Positions 51,256 through 59,712 of a DNA stretch of 64,000 bases are shown here, piece after piece. The translations under genes were made by a program, and so were the position numbers. The stretch is taken from positions 62,001-126,000 of the forward strand of contig CAZAYP010000004.1 in NCBI GenBank assembly GCA_964489425.1, written 5' to 3'. A model generated the notes under the pieces. That model saw only the letters and a list, made by a program, of their open reading frames with translations. It was not told the origin of the DNA and searched no databases. How positions within the stretch are numbered: position 1 is the stretch's first letter; each line of letters begins with the position of its first letter. The stretch comes from CAZAYP01 sp964489425 [NCBI: uncultured Verrucomicrobiota bacterium] (lineage in GTDB: Bacteria > Verrucomicrobiota > Kiritimatiellia > RZYC01).

Positions 51256-51458
51256 ATACCATTTTCGCATGAGAACAAGCATACAAGCTCCCCTCCTTTG
51301 CAAGGAGGGGTGGCCGCAGGCCGGGGTGGTTGTGGATGGTTCGCGCCCCGATATCGCGGTGGGTGGACCCCGGAACAACCGCCCCACCCTTCGGGTCCCC
51401 CCCGCCTTAAAAAGGCGGGGAGCCCAGATAAGTACCGATCCTCATGCGGAAATGGTAT
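51256..51458 (+). repeat. 203-bp TIR repeat, copy 3
   Basis: Ends are ATACCATTTTCGCATGAG and CTCATGCGGAAATGGTAT, an 18-bp terminal inverted repeat with one mismatch. Nearly identical to copy 2. The last two bases plus the following G make the ATG of the next gene, and the internal 63-codon frame (51269-51460) stops at TGA in an ATGA overlap, as in copy 1. Confidence 0.95.
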
Positions 51459-52650
51459 GATTGGTCGTAAAGTTGGAGGGTGCCGTTCCGTCGGCGTCGC
51501 AGTTGGCCGGGCCGCGCTGCTGGTCATGCTGCTGTGGCCCCTAGCGGCGGCCCGGGCGGCGACGCTGCACGTCTGGCAAGCGAGCCCGGCGCCGGGCGCG
51601 CCGTTCAATGCCTGGTCCAACGCCGCGCATGACATCCAGTCCGCAGTGGACGCGGCCCAGGCCGGCGACGTGGTGCTGGTCACCAACGGCATGTACGCGG
51701 GCGGCGGCCGGGCCGTCCACGGGACCATGACCAATCGCGTGGTGGTCGAGCAGGCCATCGTGCTCTGCAGCGTCAACGGCCCGGATCGGACCTTTATCGT
51801 GGGCCAGGCGGCCGATGGGGGGGGGTGCGGCACGGGCGCGGTGCGTTGCCTGTACCTGACCAACGGCGCGGTCGTGGCCGGTTTCACGTTCACCAACGGG
51901 CACACCACCACCGGCGGCGACTGGTACAACGAGCAGAGCGGCGGCGGCGTATACTGCGCCGACGACGATGGTACGATGTCCAACTGCCTATTCACGGCCA
52001 ATGCGGCGGCCACGTACGGCGGCGGCGTGTTCGGGGGATCGCTGACGGGCTGCCGCTTCACCGGCAACCGGGCTGCCTTGTATGGTGGTGGCACCTGCAA
52101 TACGTTGCTCAACAATTGCCAACTGGACGGCAACCGCGCCCAAAACGGGGGCGGCAGCGCGTACGGCATCCTGCACAACTGCCTGTTTGACGGGAACGAG
52201 GCCGACCTTTTCGGTGGTGGCGTGTACCAGGGCCTGCTCGTCAATTGCACGCTGGTAAACAACCGCGCGTTTGATTCCGGCGGCGGGCTCTATTACACCG
52301 AGGGCGAAAACTGCGTGGTCGCTTCCAACACGGCCCCCAATGGGCCGGATTGCTGGGAAACCACGATCCTGCTGTTTTCCTGCTCGCCCACCTTTGCGCC
52401 CGCCCTGGCCGCGCAACCCGGCAATATCACCGCCGATCCCGGGTTTGCCGATTACGCCACCAGCGATTACCGGTTGTCCTTTAATTCACCCTGCGTCAAC
52501 CGCGGCACGAACGAAGCCTGGATGGTTGACGACGTGGACCTGGATGGCCTGCCGCGCATTCGCCACGGCCGAGTCGACATGGGGGCCTACGAATCGGACT
52601 ATCCAGGGCGCGCCGGCCTGCCATGGTTGTTCCTGTTGCTGGAACCATAG
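51457..52650 (+). CDS. Secreted right-handed parallel beta-helix protein
   Basis: 397 aa from the ATG at 51457 at the end of the 203-bp repeat. The signal peptide (AALLVMLLWPLAAARA) is followed by the opening SNAAHDIQSAVDAAQAGDVV typical of polymorphic-outer-membrane/pectate-lyase-fold proteins. Short coils follow, such as GGGVYCADDDGTMSNCLFTA, GGGVFGGSLTGCRFTGNRA and GGGTCNTLLNNCQLDGNRA, spaced about 22-24 residues. The region ADPGFADYATSDYRLSFNSP and RVDMGAYESD ends the helix. The tail GLPWLFLLLEP resembles those at 7724 and 13494. Likely a polysaccharide-binding or structural surface protein; no lyase residues were identified. Confidence 0.85.
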   Translation: MIGRKVGGCRSVGVAVGRAALLVMLLWPLAAARAATLHVWQASPAPGAPFNAWSNAAHDIQSAVDAAQAGDVVLVTNGMYAGGGRAVHGTMTNRVVVEQAIVLCSVNGPDRTFIVGQAADGGGCGTGAVRCLYLTNGAVVAGFTFTNGHTTTGGDWYNEQSGGGVYCADDDGTMSNCLFTANAAATYGGGVFGGSLTGCRFTGNRAALYGGGTCNTLLNNCQLDGNRAQNGGGSAYGILHNCLFDGNEADLFGGGVYQGLLVNCTLVNNRAFDSGGGLYYTEGENCVVASNTAPNGPDCWETTILLFSCSPTFAPALAAQPGNITADPGFADYATSDYRLSFNSPCVNRGTNEAWMVDDVDLDGLPRIRHGRVDMGAYESDYPGRAGLPWLFLLLEP

Positions 52651-52791
52651 CTTCGCGCCAAGCCCGCAACCGTGGCGCCACCGCGGCCCCTGGTCCAAAC
52701 TCAATAAAGCTTTTCTCGCCCTGCCGCGGGGTATACCATGGACACGATGCGATGGCAGCGAACCCAGACATTCAATAAAGGAGGGCGGCGA

Positions 52792-52881
52792 ATGCGGATC
52801 GTGGCGAGGGTGACGGCGAGGACAAGGACATTGAGCATGGGGCGCGCGCCGCGTGGTTTGAGGCCCTATAAACCGGAGTAA
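52792..52881 (+). CDS. Possible 29-aa leader peptide upstream of the barrel gene
   Basis: ATG at 52792 preceded by AAAGGAGG 6-7 nt upstream, an unusually strong ribosome site for this window. The peptide begins MRIVARVTARTRTLSMGR and has seven Arg in 29 codons. It ends at a TAA that overlaps the GGAGTAA ribosome site of the next gene, five nt before its ATG. This arrangement suggests translational coupling or a leader peptide. Chance cannot be excluded. Confidence 0.4.
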   Translation: MRIVARVTARTRTLSMGRAPRGLRPYKPE

Positions 52882-52886
52882 TCATC

Positions 52887-53798
52887 ATGTGCAAAAAAAT
52901 TACCGCGATCGTGATGTTGGGCAGCTGGAGCCTGCTGCTGGCAGCCGCCGGGGCCATTGAAGATATACCGGAGGATCTGCCTGCGGCCAGTCGGGTGCCC
53001 GAAGACCCATTCAACTGGGTGGACTATACCTACGAGGGCGACGCCCGGTTCAAGACCGAGCCCGTGGCAGGCCAGGACGGCCGGGTCTCCCTGCATGAAA
53101 CCCGCCTGAGCCTGGCGCCGTTTGCGCTGCCCTTGAGCGAGTCGCTCACCTTCGCCCCGGGCGTGGGCTTGCGCTGGATCCGGTTTGACTTCAAGGATGT
53201 CCCGTGGGAACCGAAGCAGGAAGACGTCTACGATGTCACGCTGCCGTTGCTGCTGGCCTACGATCGCCGGCCGTGGCTGGTGCTGGCGGATGTCACCCCC
53301 GGCTTGTTTACGGATATGGATCACGTCACCAGCGAAGACTATCGCACGCACGGCTATGCCATGGGCATGTACGAGATGTGGCCGGCCGTCCACCTGGCGC
53401 TGGGCGCAGCGTATGACCGCGAGTTCGGCGAGGACAAGCTCTACCCGCTGGCCGGGGTGGACTGGTTTGTCGGGCCGGCCTGGGAACTGCGGATCCTGTT
53501 CCCCGAACCCGCGGTGCGTTACGCGCCCACCGACCGGTGGCTGCTGTTCAGCGAGCTGCGGCCGGCCGGCGGGCTGTGGAACATCAAGGGCAACGAGTCC
53601 GACTCGGACTTCAAGCTCGAGGGCTACCGCCTGGGGCTGGGAGCGGAGTACAATGTCTACAAGGCGCTCTGGGTGCGGGCTGCGGGCGGATTGGCTTTTG
53701 GCCGCAAATACGAGATCCGCGAACTGGGCCAGACCCTGTTGGATTCCGAGGCCGACGACACCTACTATCTGCAAGCCGCCCTTCAAGTGCGGCTCTAA
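52887..53798 (+). CDS. Probable outer-membrane beta-barrel protein
   Basis: 303 aa. A signal peptide (VMLGSWSLLLAAAGA) is followed by alternating amphipathic strands, about 10-12 in number: SLTFAPGVGLRWIRFDF, DVTLPLLLAYDRR, AVHLALGAAYDREFG, YRLGLGAEYNVYKALW and YYLQAALQVRL at the end. The pattern fits transporter-type outer membrane proteins of unknown cargo (DUF6268-like by impression). GGAG lies 8 nt before the ATG. Followed 20 nt later by a nitroreductase with no obvious functional link. Confidence 0.7.
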   Translation: MCKKITAIVMLGSWSLLLAAAGAIEDIPEDLPAASRVPEDPFNWVDYTYEGDARFKTEPVAGQDGRVSLHETRLSLAPFALPLSESLTFAPGVGLRWIRFDFKDVPWEPKQEDVYDVTLPLLLAYDRRPWLVLADVTPGLFTDMDHVTSEDYRTHGYAMGMYEMWPAVHLALGAAYDREFGEDKLYPLAGVDWFVGPAWELRILFPEPAVRYAPTDRWLLFSELRPAGGLWNIKGNESDSDFKLEGYRLGLGAEYNVYKALWVRAAGGLAFGRKYEIRELGQTLLDSEADDTYYLQAALQVRL

Positions 53799-53818
53799 CC
53801 ATCCAAGGAGATGTCACC

Positions 53819-54337
53819 ATGAATCCGAAACTTGACCTGTTCTTCGCGCGGCGCAGCGTTCGTAAATACCGCAAGGAGCCCATCCCCGAAGAGACGATCA
53901 AAGACCTGCTCGAAGCCGCCATGGCCGCGCCGTCCGCCATGGCCAAGGATCCATGGCACTTCATCGTGGTCCGGGACCAGGCCGGCCGCGAGAAGGTTGC
54001 CGAAGGCCTGCCCTACGGCAAGATGCTCAAGGAGGCCGGCGCGGCCATCGTGGTGTGCGGCGACCTGGACAAGGCCCACGACCGCCAGATGTCGTACCTG
54101 ATGCAGGATTGCTGCGCCGCGGTAGAGAACCTCCTGCTGGCCGCCACCGCCCTGGGCCTGGGCACGGTCTGGCTCGGTGTGCAGCCGCGTGAAGACCGCG
54201 TCAACCACCTGCGCGGCCTGTTCAACCTGCCGGCCAACATCGTCCCGGTGTGCGTAATTTCCGTGGGGTGGCCGGCCGAGTCGCCCAAGGCGCGCACACG
54301 GTTCAAGAAGAGCCTGGTGCACCGGGAAACGTGGTAG
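53819..54337 (+). CDS. Nitroreductase-family FMN oxidoreductase
   Basis: 172 aa of the FMN-binding nitroreductase fold. It shows FFARRSVRKYRKEPIP at the N-terminus (phosphate-binding Arg pair), LLEAAMAAPSAMAKDPW, AAVENLLLAATALGLGTVWL and the C-terminal VGWPAESPKARTRFK. AAGGAG lies 8 nt before the ATG. Physiological substrates of such proteins are rarely known: quinones, nitroaromatics or flavins. It is followed 8 nt later by the OYE-type gene, so two flavin reductases are probably made together. Confidence 0.92.
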   Translation: MNPKLDLFFARRSVRKYRKEPIPEETIKDLLEAAMAAPSAMAKDPWHFIVVRDQAGREKVAEGLPYGKMLKEAGAAIVVCGDLDKAHDRQMSYLMQDCCAAVENLLLAATALGLGTVWLGVQPREDRVNHLRGLFNLPANIVPVCVISVGWPAESPKARTRFKKSLVHRETW

Positions 54338-54345
54338 CCGCCGCC

Positions 54346-55506
54346 ATGGGCGCCCACATGACCAGCCCCCTGTTCCAGCCATGCGCGCTGGGACATCTCC
54401 AGCTCAAGAATCGAATCTGGATGTCCGCCGCCGCAACCTGGCCAACCACGGCGGCCGGGGACATCATCGCGGACCAGCCCCTGCTGCACTATGACGTGGC
54501 CCGCGGCGGCACGGCCCTGGTGATCACCGGCGGGGTGACCGTGCACGCCTCCTCGCGCCACGCCCCCACGGCCGCGGTGCTCGACGATGACCGGCGCATC
54601 CCCTCGTTCCGGGTCTTTGCCGACCGCGTACACGCCGGCGGCGCAGCCGTGGCGCTGCAGGTGACCCATGCCGGGCTGTGGGCCGCCGAGTACCAGCTCG
54701 AGCGGGGCGGCCGACCGCTCATGCCCTCGTTTTATGTCGAGGCCCCGCTGTTTGATTATCCGGCACCCCGGCGGCACGAGCTGCCCGCCAGCGGGGACCA
54801 GGTGCGCGAAGTCGTCGCGGCCTACGCGGACGCCGCACGGCGCGCGCAGCAGGCCGGCTACGACGCGGTCGAGGTGCATGGCGCGCACGACTCGCTCCTG
54901 GCGCAGTTCCTCTCGCCTTACACCAACCTGCGGACCGACGAGTGGGGCGGAACGGTAGCCAACCGATGCCGGATCCACCGCGATATCCTGACCGCCATCC
55001 GGGCGCAGGTCGGCCCGGACTTTCCCGTGGTATTGAAGCTGGGCGTGGCCGACTGCCTGCCCGGCGGCCTGGCGCTGGCGGAAGGCCTGGCCGCCGCTGA
55101 CCTCATCGCCCGGGCCGGCGCCGTCACGGCCATCGAAGTCAGCCAGGGACTCACCGATATTTCCGAAAAGTTCCAGGGCATGTCGCTCAAGCCCGGAATC
55201 ACCAGCCGGGACAAGGAGGCCTACTTCCGTCCATGGACCCAACGGGTCACGGCGGCCTTGCAGGGCACCGGCGTCCAAGTGGTCATGCAAGGCGGGCTGC
55301 GGTCGCCCAACCTGATGGAGGACGTGCTGCTGAAAAACGAGGCCGACTTTGTGTCGATGTGCCGGCCTTACATCTGCGAGCCGGGGCTGGTCAACCGATG
55401 GCAAGCCGGCGACCTGGCCAGGGCCCGGTGCGTATCCTGCAACCAGTGCCTGCTCAGGGCCCAATCCGCAGGCAACGCGCTGCGCTGTGTGCTGCCACCC
55501 GCATAA
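54346..55506 (+). CDS. Old Yellow Enzyme-family flavin oxidoreductase
   Basis: 386 aa from the ATG at 54346 (a second ATG at 54358 gives MTSPLFQPC). TIM-barrel features are LKNRIWMSAA, ALQVTHAGLWA, AGYDAVEVHGAHDSLLAQFL and SPYTNLRTDEWGG. The C-terminal cluster CVSCNQCLLRAQSAGNALRC suggests a [4Fe-4S] site as in 2,4-dienoyl-CoA reductase-like enzymes. It lacks the second FAD/NADPH domain of those enzymes and ends soon after the cysteines. The HGAH motif is the ligand-binding site (His-x-x-His). Substrate unknown: an activated alkene or enone. Confidence 0.9.
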   Translation: MGAHMTSPLFQPCALGHLQLKNRIWMSAAATWPTTAAGDIIADQPLLHYDVARGGTALVITGGVTVHASSRHAPTAAVLDDDRRIPSFRVFADRVHAGGAAVALQVTHAGLWAAEYQLERGGRPLMPSFYVEAPLFDYPAPRRHELPASGDQVREVVAAYADAARRAQQAGYDAVEVHGAHDSLLAQFLSPYTNLRTDEWGGTVANRCRIHRDILTAIRAQVGPDFPVVLKLGVADCLPGGLALAEGLAAADLIARAGAVTAIEVSQGLTDISEKFQGMSLKPGITSRDKEAYFRPWTQRVTAALQGTGVQVVMQGGLRSPNLMEDVLLKNEADFVSMCRPYICEPGLVNRWQAGDLARARCVSCNQCLLRAQSAGNALRCVLPPA

Positions 55507-55611
55507 CGCCGCCGTTAACCTTCGACGGTCACCGGGGTATGATGATGTGGATTGAACGGCCGCTGCTCTTGCAACGACCATAGTTCGATTAGGTTTAGGA
55601 GCATCTTGATA

Positions 55612-58600
55612 ATGAAACTGCTGAGGGGGCTGGCGGGGATTGTGCTGATCATCTGCACCGGCTACACCGGCTGGGCCATGCAGCCGCCGGATCCGGCCGA
55701 AATCGAGCAACTACGCAAGGATGGCCGGCTCAAGGAGGCCCTGGCTCGCGTGGAGGAGATTGGCGACCACGAAGTGGCGCCGGCCTTGGTTGAACGCGCC
55801 CAAGCCAAGCTGAAAACTGGCTTGGGCAAGCTGGCGCCCAGCGTGTTTCCGGGCGGACAAACCGTTAACCTGCCCTCCACCGGCAACAACAAGATCCTGG
55901 TGTTCCTGATGGATTTCCCGGATTTCCAGGCCAGCACCGCCAGCACCCTGGTCACGTTCAGCAACGTGTTCAACGGCAGCGGTAATGCTTGGAATCCGCA
56001 TCCCTATGAAAGCCTGCGCAATTATTACCGGCGGTCTTCGTACAACACGCTGGATTTGACGGCCGATATTTACGGCTGGCATCGCATGGGCCACAACCGG
56101 TCCTGGTACGGCAACGACGAAAAGAAAACCCCGTACCTGATGAGCGAAGAGGTGATCTCCGCCTATGACAGCACCATTGATTACTCCCAGTACGACAACA
56201 ACGGCGACGGCCGGGTGGACAACTACGTGCTGGTTTGGGCCGGCCAGAATGTCGCATGGACCTCGGTTTGGTGGGCGTTTAATTATCGCGTCGGCGCGTA
56301 TGAAAACAAGACGATCAAGCGCGACAATGTGGAGTTTTCCAATTACACATGGATGCCGGAGTTTTGGCGCAGCGCCGGCCGCTTTTCCGCCCAGGTACTG
56401 ATGCACGAAACCGGCCATGCCCTCGGGTTGCCGGATTATTACGATTACGATGACAGCAAGGGCCCGCGCGGCGGCGTGGGCGGGCAGGAAATGATGCAGG
56501 ATAATGAGGGGGATCATAACGCCTTCAGCAAATGGCTGCTGGACTGGCTGGTCTTGACGCCTGTCCGGGCTGATTACAAGCAGATTGCGTTAATGAGCGT
56601 TTCGGAAAACAACGAAGCGTTTGCCATCAATGTCAGGAACAACCGGGATGGATACCAAGGGGTCGGGTGGAACGAGTTTTACATTGTCGAGTACCGGCGC
56701 AAGGTCAACAACGACAAAAACATCACGGAGGCCGGCGTGGGCATCTGGCACGTGGATGCGCAGTGCACGGGCGACCGCCAGTTCAAGTACAACAACTCCT
56801 ACACGGATCACAAGCTGCTTCGCCGCATGGAAGCGGACGGCGCGGAGGACATCGAGAACGGCCGGGGATTCGGCCGGGGCGACATGTACCGCCCCGGTGT
56901 CAGAGGCGCTGGAATTAGCGCCTTTTCTACGCCTTCCAGCGCGGATTACGGCGGCCAGCGCACGGGTATTTACATGAGCCAGTTGGACTACTATTCATAT
57001 AACACCAACCTGGTCGTGATGGACATCGGCTGGGGCAACAAGATGGATCTGGTGTGGCCGGGCAACAATGCGTGCTTTTACGTGGGCCGCACCAACATGA
57101 TCTGGGTGACTTATCCGGGCGGCACAACCCAGCTGCATTTCTACTATTCCACCAACAATGGGTCCGCCTATTCCTCCGCGAATTTCCCGAATCCCATCCC
57201 GGTCGCGGTGTTTCCCCGGGCCCTCTTGTACAAATGGTACATACCGAACTACACGTATGCGTCACAACAGGCCCGCCTCATGGTGGCGGATGCCAACGAC
57301 ACGTATGCGTACGCCGAAAGCACGCCGTTCAAGGTGCTGCTGACTGGCGCCAGCCAGTTCAGCTGTATTGCGCCCTCGGCCAGCAACCGCTGGCTGCTGG
57401 GCACCACCAACACCATCCGCTGGACCGTGCCGGAAGACGCTCCGGCCAACGTCAGGATCCAGTATTCCGCCGACAACGGCTCCACTTGGAGCGACTGGAA
57501 TTTACCTGCTTCGGTGAACACGCGCGACGGATCCTACACTTGGATCATACCGGATGACCCCGAACGGGAGGCCCTCCGCGCCCGCCTGCGCCTGGTGGGC
57601 GTGGAAAACAACTTTTGCGCCACCAGCGCCGCCTTCCGCATGATCAATCCAAGCCCCGTGCGATGGGACTTGGTCAGCCTTCCGGGGCATTTGACCCTGG
57701 GCCAAGCCACGTTACTGCGCTGGACCAACATGCTCGCCAGCGCCATGTTCCAAATCCAGTTTTCCTTCAACGGCGGCCGGGATTTCGTGGTCCTGACCAA
57801 CGTGGACAGCCTCGCCAGCCAGTGCCAGGTCAGCCTGCCCATGCTGCACCTGCTGGCCTCGACCAACGCCCGGCTGCGGATCGTGGACTTGAGCGACGAC
57901 ACGGAAAACAGCGCGGACAACAGCTCCGCGTTCCAGGTGATCGATCCCATTCCGCGCCTGGAAATGGTCGCGCCCACGGAAAACGATGCCTGGCAACTGG
58001 GGCAGACCTATGACATCCAGTGGACCGCGCCCACGACCATGGTGGCCGTGGGCATGTACCTGTCGTGGGACGACGGGTACACCTGGTCCATCCTGAATTT
58101 CCCGTCAACGCTGCCGGCGTCCAACGGCCTTTACTCCTGGACCCTGCCCAAGAACCCGATCTATGCCTCGACCGCGGCCCGCATCAGGGTCTTTGACAAG
58201 GATCACCCGCTGGACAACTACATCACCAGCGAGAAGTTCACCATCCAGGCGCCCGTGGGCCAGCGCATCCAGATCCTGGCGCCGCGCTACACGGATCACT
58301 GGGGCCTGGGCCAGTCCCGCACCATCTCATGGGTCGCGCCGCCGCTGTGCGAACGCCTTCAACTGCAGTACTCGTGGGACGGCGGCGCCAGCTACTCGAC
58401 CATGAATTTCCCCGATTATGTGCCGGCTACCAACGGGTATTACAACTGGACCATCCCCAGCAACTCGGTCTATACCAGCACCACCGCCCGCATCCGGATC
58501 GACGACTACGATTATCCCGGCCTGTACCGCCAGGAGAGCGAAAACTTCCGCGTCAGCGAGGGCGGCCCGGTCAACATCGAGGTCTCCGAACCGTCCGCGG

Positions 58601-59712
58601 GTGACGCTTGGATCGTAGGGTTCACCTACCCCATCCAGTGGAACGCGCCGGCCGGCACCACGAACGTGCAGATCCAGTATTCCTGGGACGACGGCACCAA
58701 CTACACCACCTTCGGGTTCCCCGACGTGCTGCCGGCCTCGCCGGGATGGTATGACTGGACCATCCCGGTCGATGTCGCGACCAGCGGATTGGCGCGGATC
58801 CAGATCGTGGACTACGACCGCGCCTTGGACGTGTTCGGCGTCAGTGCCCGGTTCAGCGTGGGCATGGACGGCTGGACCAACATCTACATCTCGTCGCCGT
58901 TCGTGGGGTCCCCATGGGCCATTGGCCAGCGCCAGGTCATCCGCTGGACCGCGCCGGACATGTCGCGCCGCGTGCAACTGCAGTATTCATGGGATGACGG
59001 CGCCACCTGGACGATCGCCAACCTGCCGGATTACGTCATGTCCTCGGTGGGCGAATACGAGTGGAACATCCCGCGGGATGAAACGTACATCAGCCAGACC
59101 GCGCGCGTCCGGGTCATTGATTACGACCTGGGCGCCAGGGTCATGGGCGACAGCGACCGCTTCGTGATGAACCCCAGCTTCAACCTGAACATCACCAGCC
59201 GGTATGGCTACGTATACATCGCGCCCGACGAGGGCTGCTACCCGCCCAACACGTTGGTATACCTGCAGGCACAGCCCAAGCCGGCCTACACCTTCAGCCA
59301 TTGGGCCGGCGACGCGGGCGGGGGGATGCCGGAAACCACCGTGATGGTGGATACGGACAAGTTTGTCAGCGCCGAGTTCATCGTGGCCGATTTCGAGTTG
59401 GACCGCGACCACGACCGCGTCCCCGACTGGCAGGAGGACATTGCCGGCACCGACCCTGAAAACTCCAACGACTTTTTCCACATCACCAATGTCGTGGCGG
59501 GCGTCGCCAGCGGGCAGCAGGTCCTGTTCTGGCACTGCGTGGCCGGCCGGCGCTACGCCGTTTACGTGGCCACGAATCTTCTGGATGCCGAAGCCTTCCA
59601 ACTGCTGACCAACAATCTCTCCTGCCCGGAAAGCGGCGACCTTTCGTTCACCGACACGGTTGAATCGGCTTTCTGGCGGGCCTATTCGATCAAGGTGGAG
59701 GACGCGCCCTGA
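55612..59712 (+). CDS. Secreted M6-family metalloprotease with tandem Ig-like repeats
   Basis: 1,366 aa from the ATG at 55612 (TAGGAG 10 nt upstream). After a signal peptide (GLAGIVLIICTGYTG) and a propeptide, the M6 (immune inhibitor A-like) domain has YDNNGDGRVDNYVLVW and the zinc site LMHETGHALGLPDYYDYD (His265, Glu266, His269). From about residue 480 there are tandem beta domains of about 95 residues with the pattern WTAP-----V-LQYSWDDG--W----FP, then SWTIP, TARIRV-DYD. I count about seven. Near the end are an InlB-like repeat (YTFSHWAGDAGGG), a TSP3-like loop (LDRDHDRVPDWQEDIAGTDP) and a C-terminal beta domain (RRYAVYVATNLLDAE). It is an extracellular protease; the repeats probably bind substrate or surface. 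First gene of a three-gene operon. Confidence 0.93.
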   Translation: MKLLRGLAGIVLIICTGYTGWAMQPPDPAEIEQLRKDGRLKEALARVEEIGDHEVAPALVERAQAKLKTGLGKLAPSVFPGGQTVNLPSTGNNKILVFLMDFPDFQASTASTLVTFSNVFNGSGNAWNPHPYESLRNYYRRSSYNTLDLTADIYGWHRMGHNRSWYGNDEKKTPYLMSEEVISAYDSTIDYSQYDNNGDGRVDNYVLVWAGQNVAWTSVWWAFNYRVGAYENKTIKRDNVEFSNYTWMPEFWRSAGRFSAQVLMHETGHALGLPDYYDYDDSKGPRGGVGGQEMMQDNEGDHNAFSKWLLDWLVLTPVRADYKQIALMSVSENNEAFAINVRNNRDGYQGVGWNEFYIVEYRRKVNNDKNITEAGVGIWHVDAQCTGDRQFKYNNSYTDHKLLRRMEADGAEDIENGRGFGRGDMYRPGVRGAGISAFSTPSSADYGGQRTGIYMSQLDYYSYNTNLVVMDIGWGNKMDLVWPGNNACFYVGRTNMIWVTYPGGTTQLHFYYSTNNGSAYSSANFPNPIPVAVFPRALLYKWYIPNYTYASQQARLMVADANDTYAYAESTPFKVLLTGASQFSCIAPSASNRWLLGTTNTIRWTVPEDAPANVRIQYSADNGSTWSDWNLPASVNTRDGSYTWIIPDDPEREALRARLRLVGVENNFCATSAAFRMINPSPVRWDLVSLPGHLTLGQATLLRWTNMLASAMFQIQFSFNGGRDFVVLTNVDSLASQCQVSLPMLHLLASTNARLRIVDLSDDTENSADNSSAFQVIDPIPRLEMVAPTENDAWQLGQTYDIQWTAPTTMVAVGMYLSWDDGYTWSILNFPSTLPASNGLYSWTLPKNPIYASTAARIRVFDKDHPLDNYITSEKFTIQAPVGQRIQILAPRYTDHWGLGQSRTISWVAPPLCERLQLQYSWDGGASYSTMNFPDYVPATNGYYNWTIPSNSVYTSTTARIRIDDYDYPGLYRQESENFRVSEGGPVNIEVSEPSAGDAWIVGFTYPIQWNAPAGTTNVQIQYSWDDGTNYTTFGFPDVLPASPGWYDWTIPVDVATSGLARIQIVDYDRALDVFGVSARFSVGMDGWTNIYISSPFVGSPWAIGQRQVIRWTAPDMSRRVQLQYSWDDGATWTIANLPDYVMSSVGEYEWNIPRDETYISQTARVRVIDYDLGARVMGDSDRFVMNPSFNLNITSRYGYVYIAPDEGCYPPNTLVYLQAQPKPAYTFSHWAGDAGGGMPETTVMVDTDKFVSAEFIVADFELDRDHDRVPDWQEDIAGTDPENSNDFFHITNVVAGVASGQQVLFWHCVAGRRYAVYVATNLLDAEAFQLLTNNLSCPESGDLSFTDTVESAFWRAYSIKVEDAP

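Noticed and set aside
54013-55710. 565-codon minus-strand frame over the OYE gene
   Set aside because: The sense strand has complete OYE motifs; the antisense product has none.
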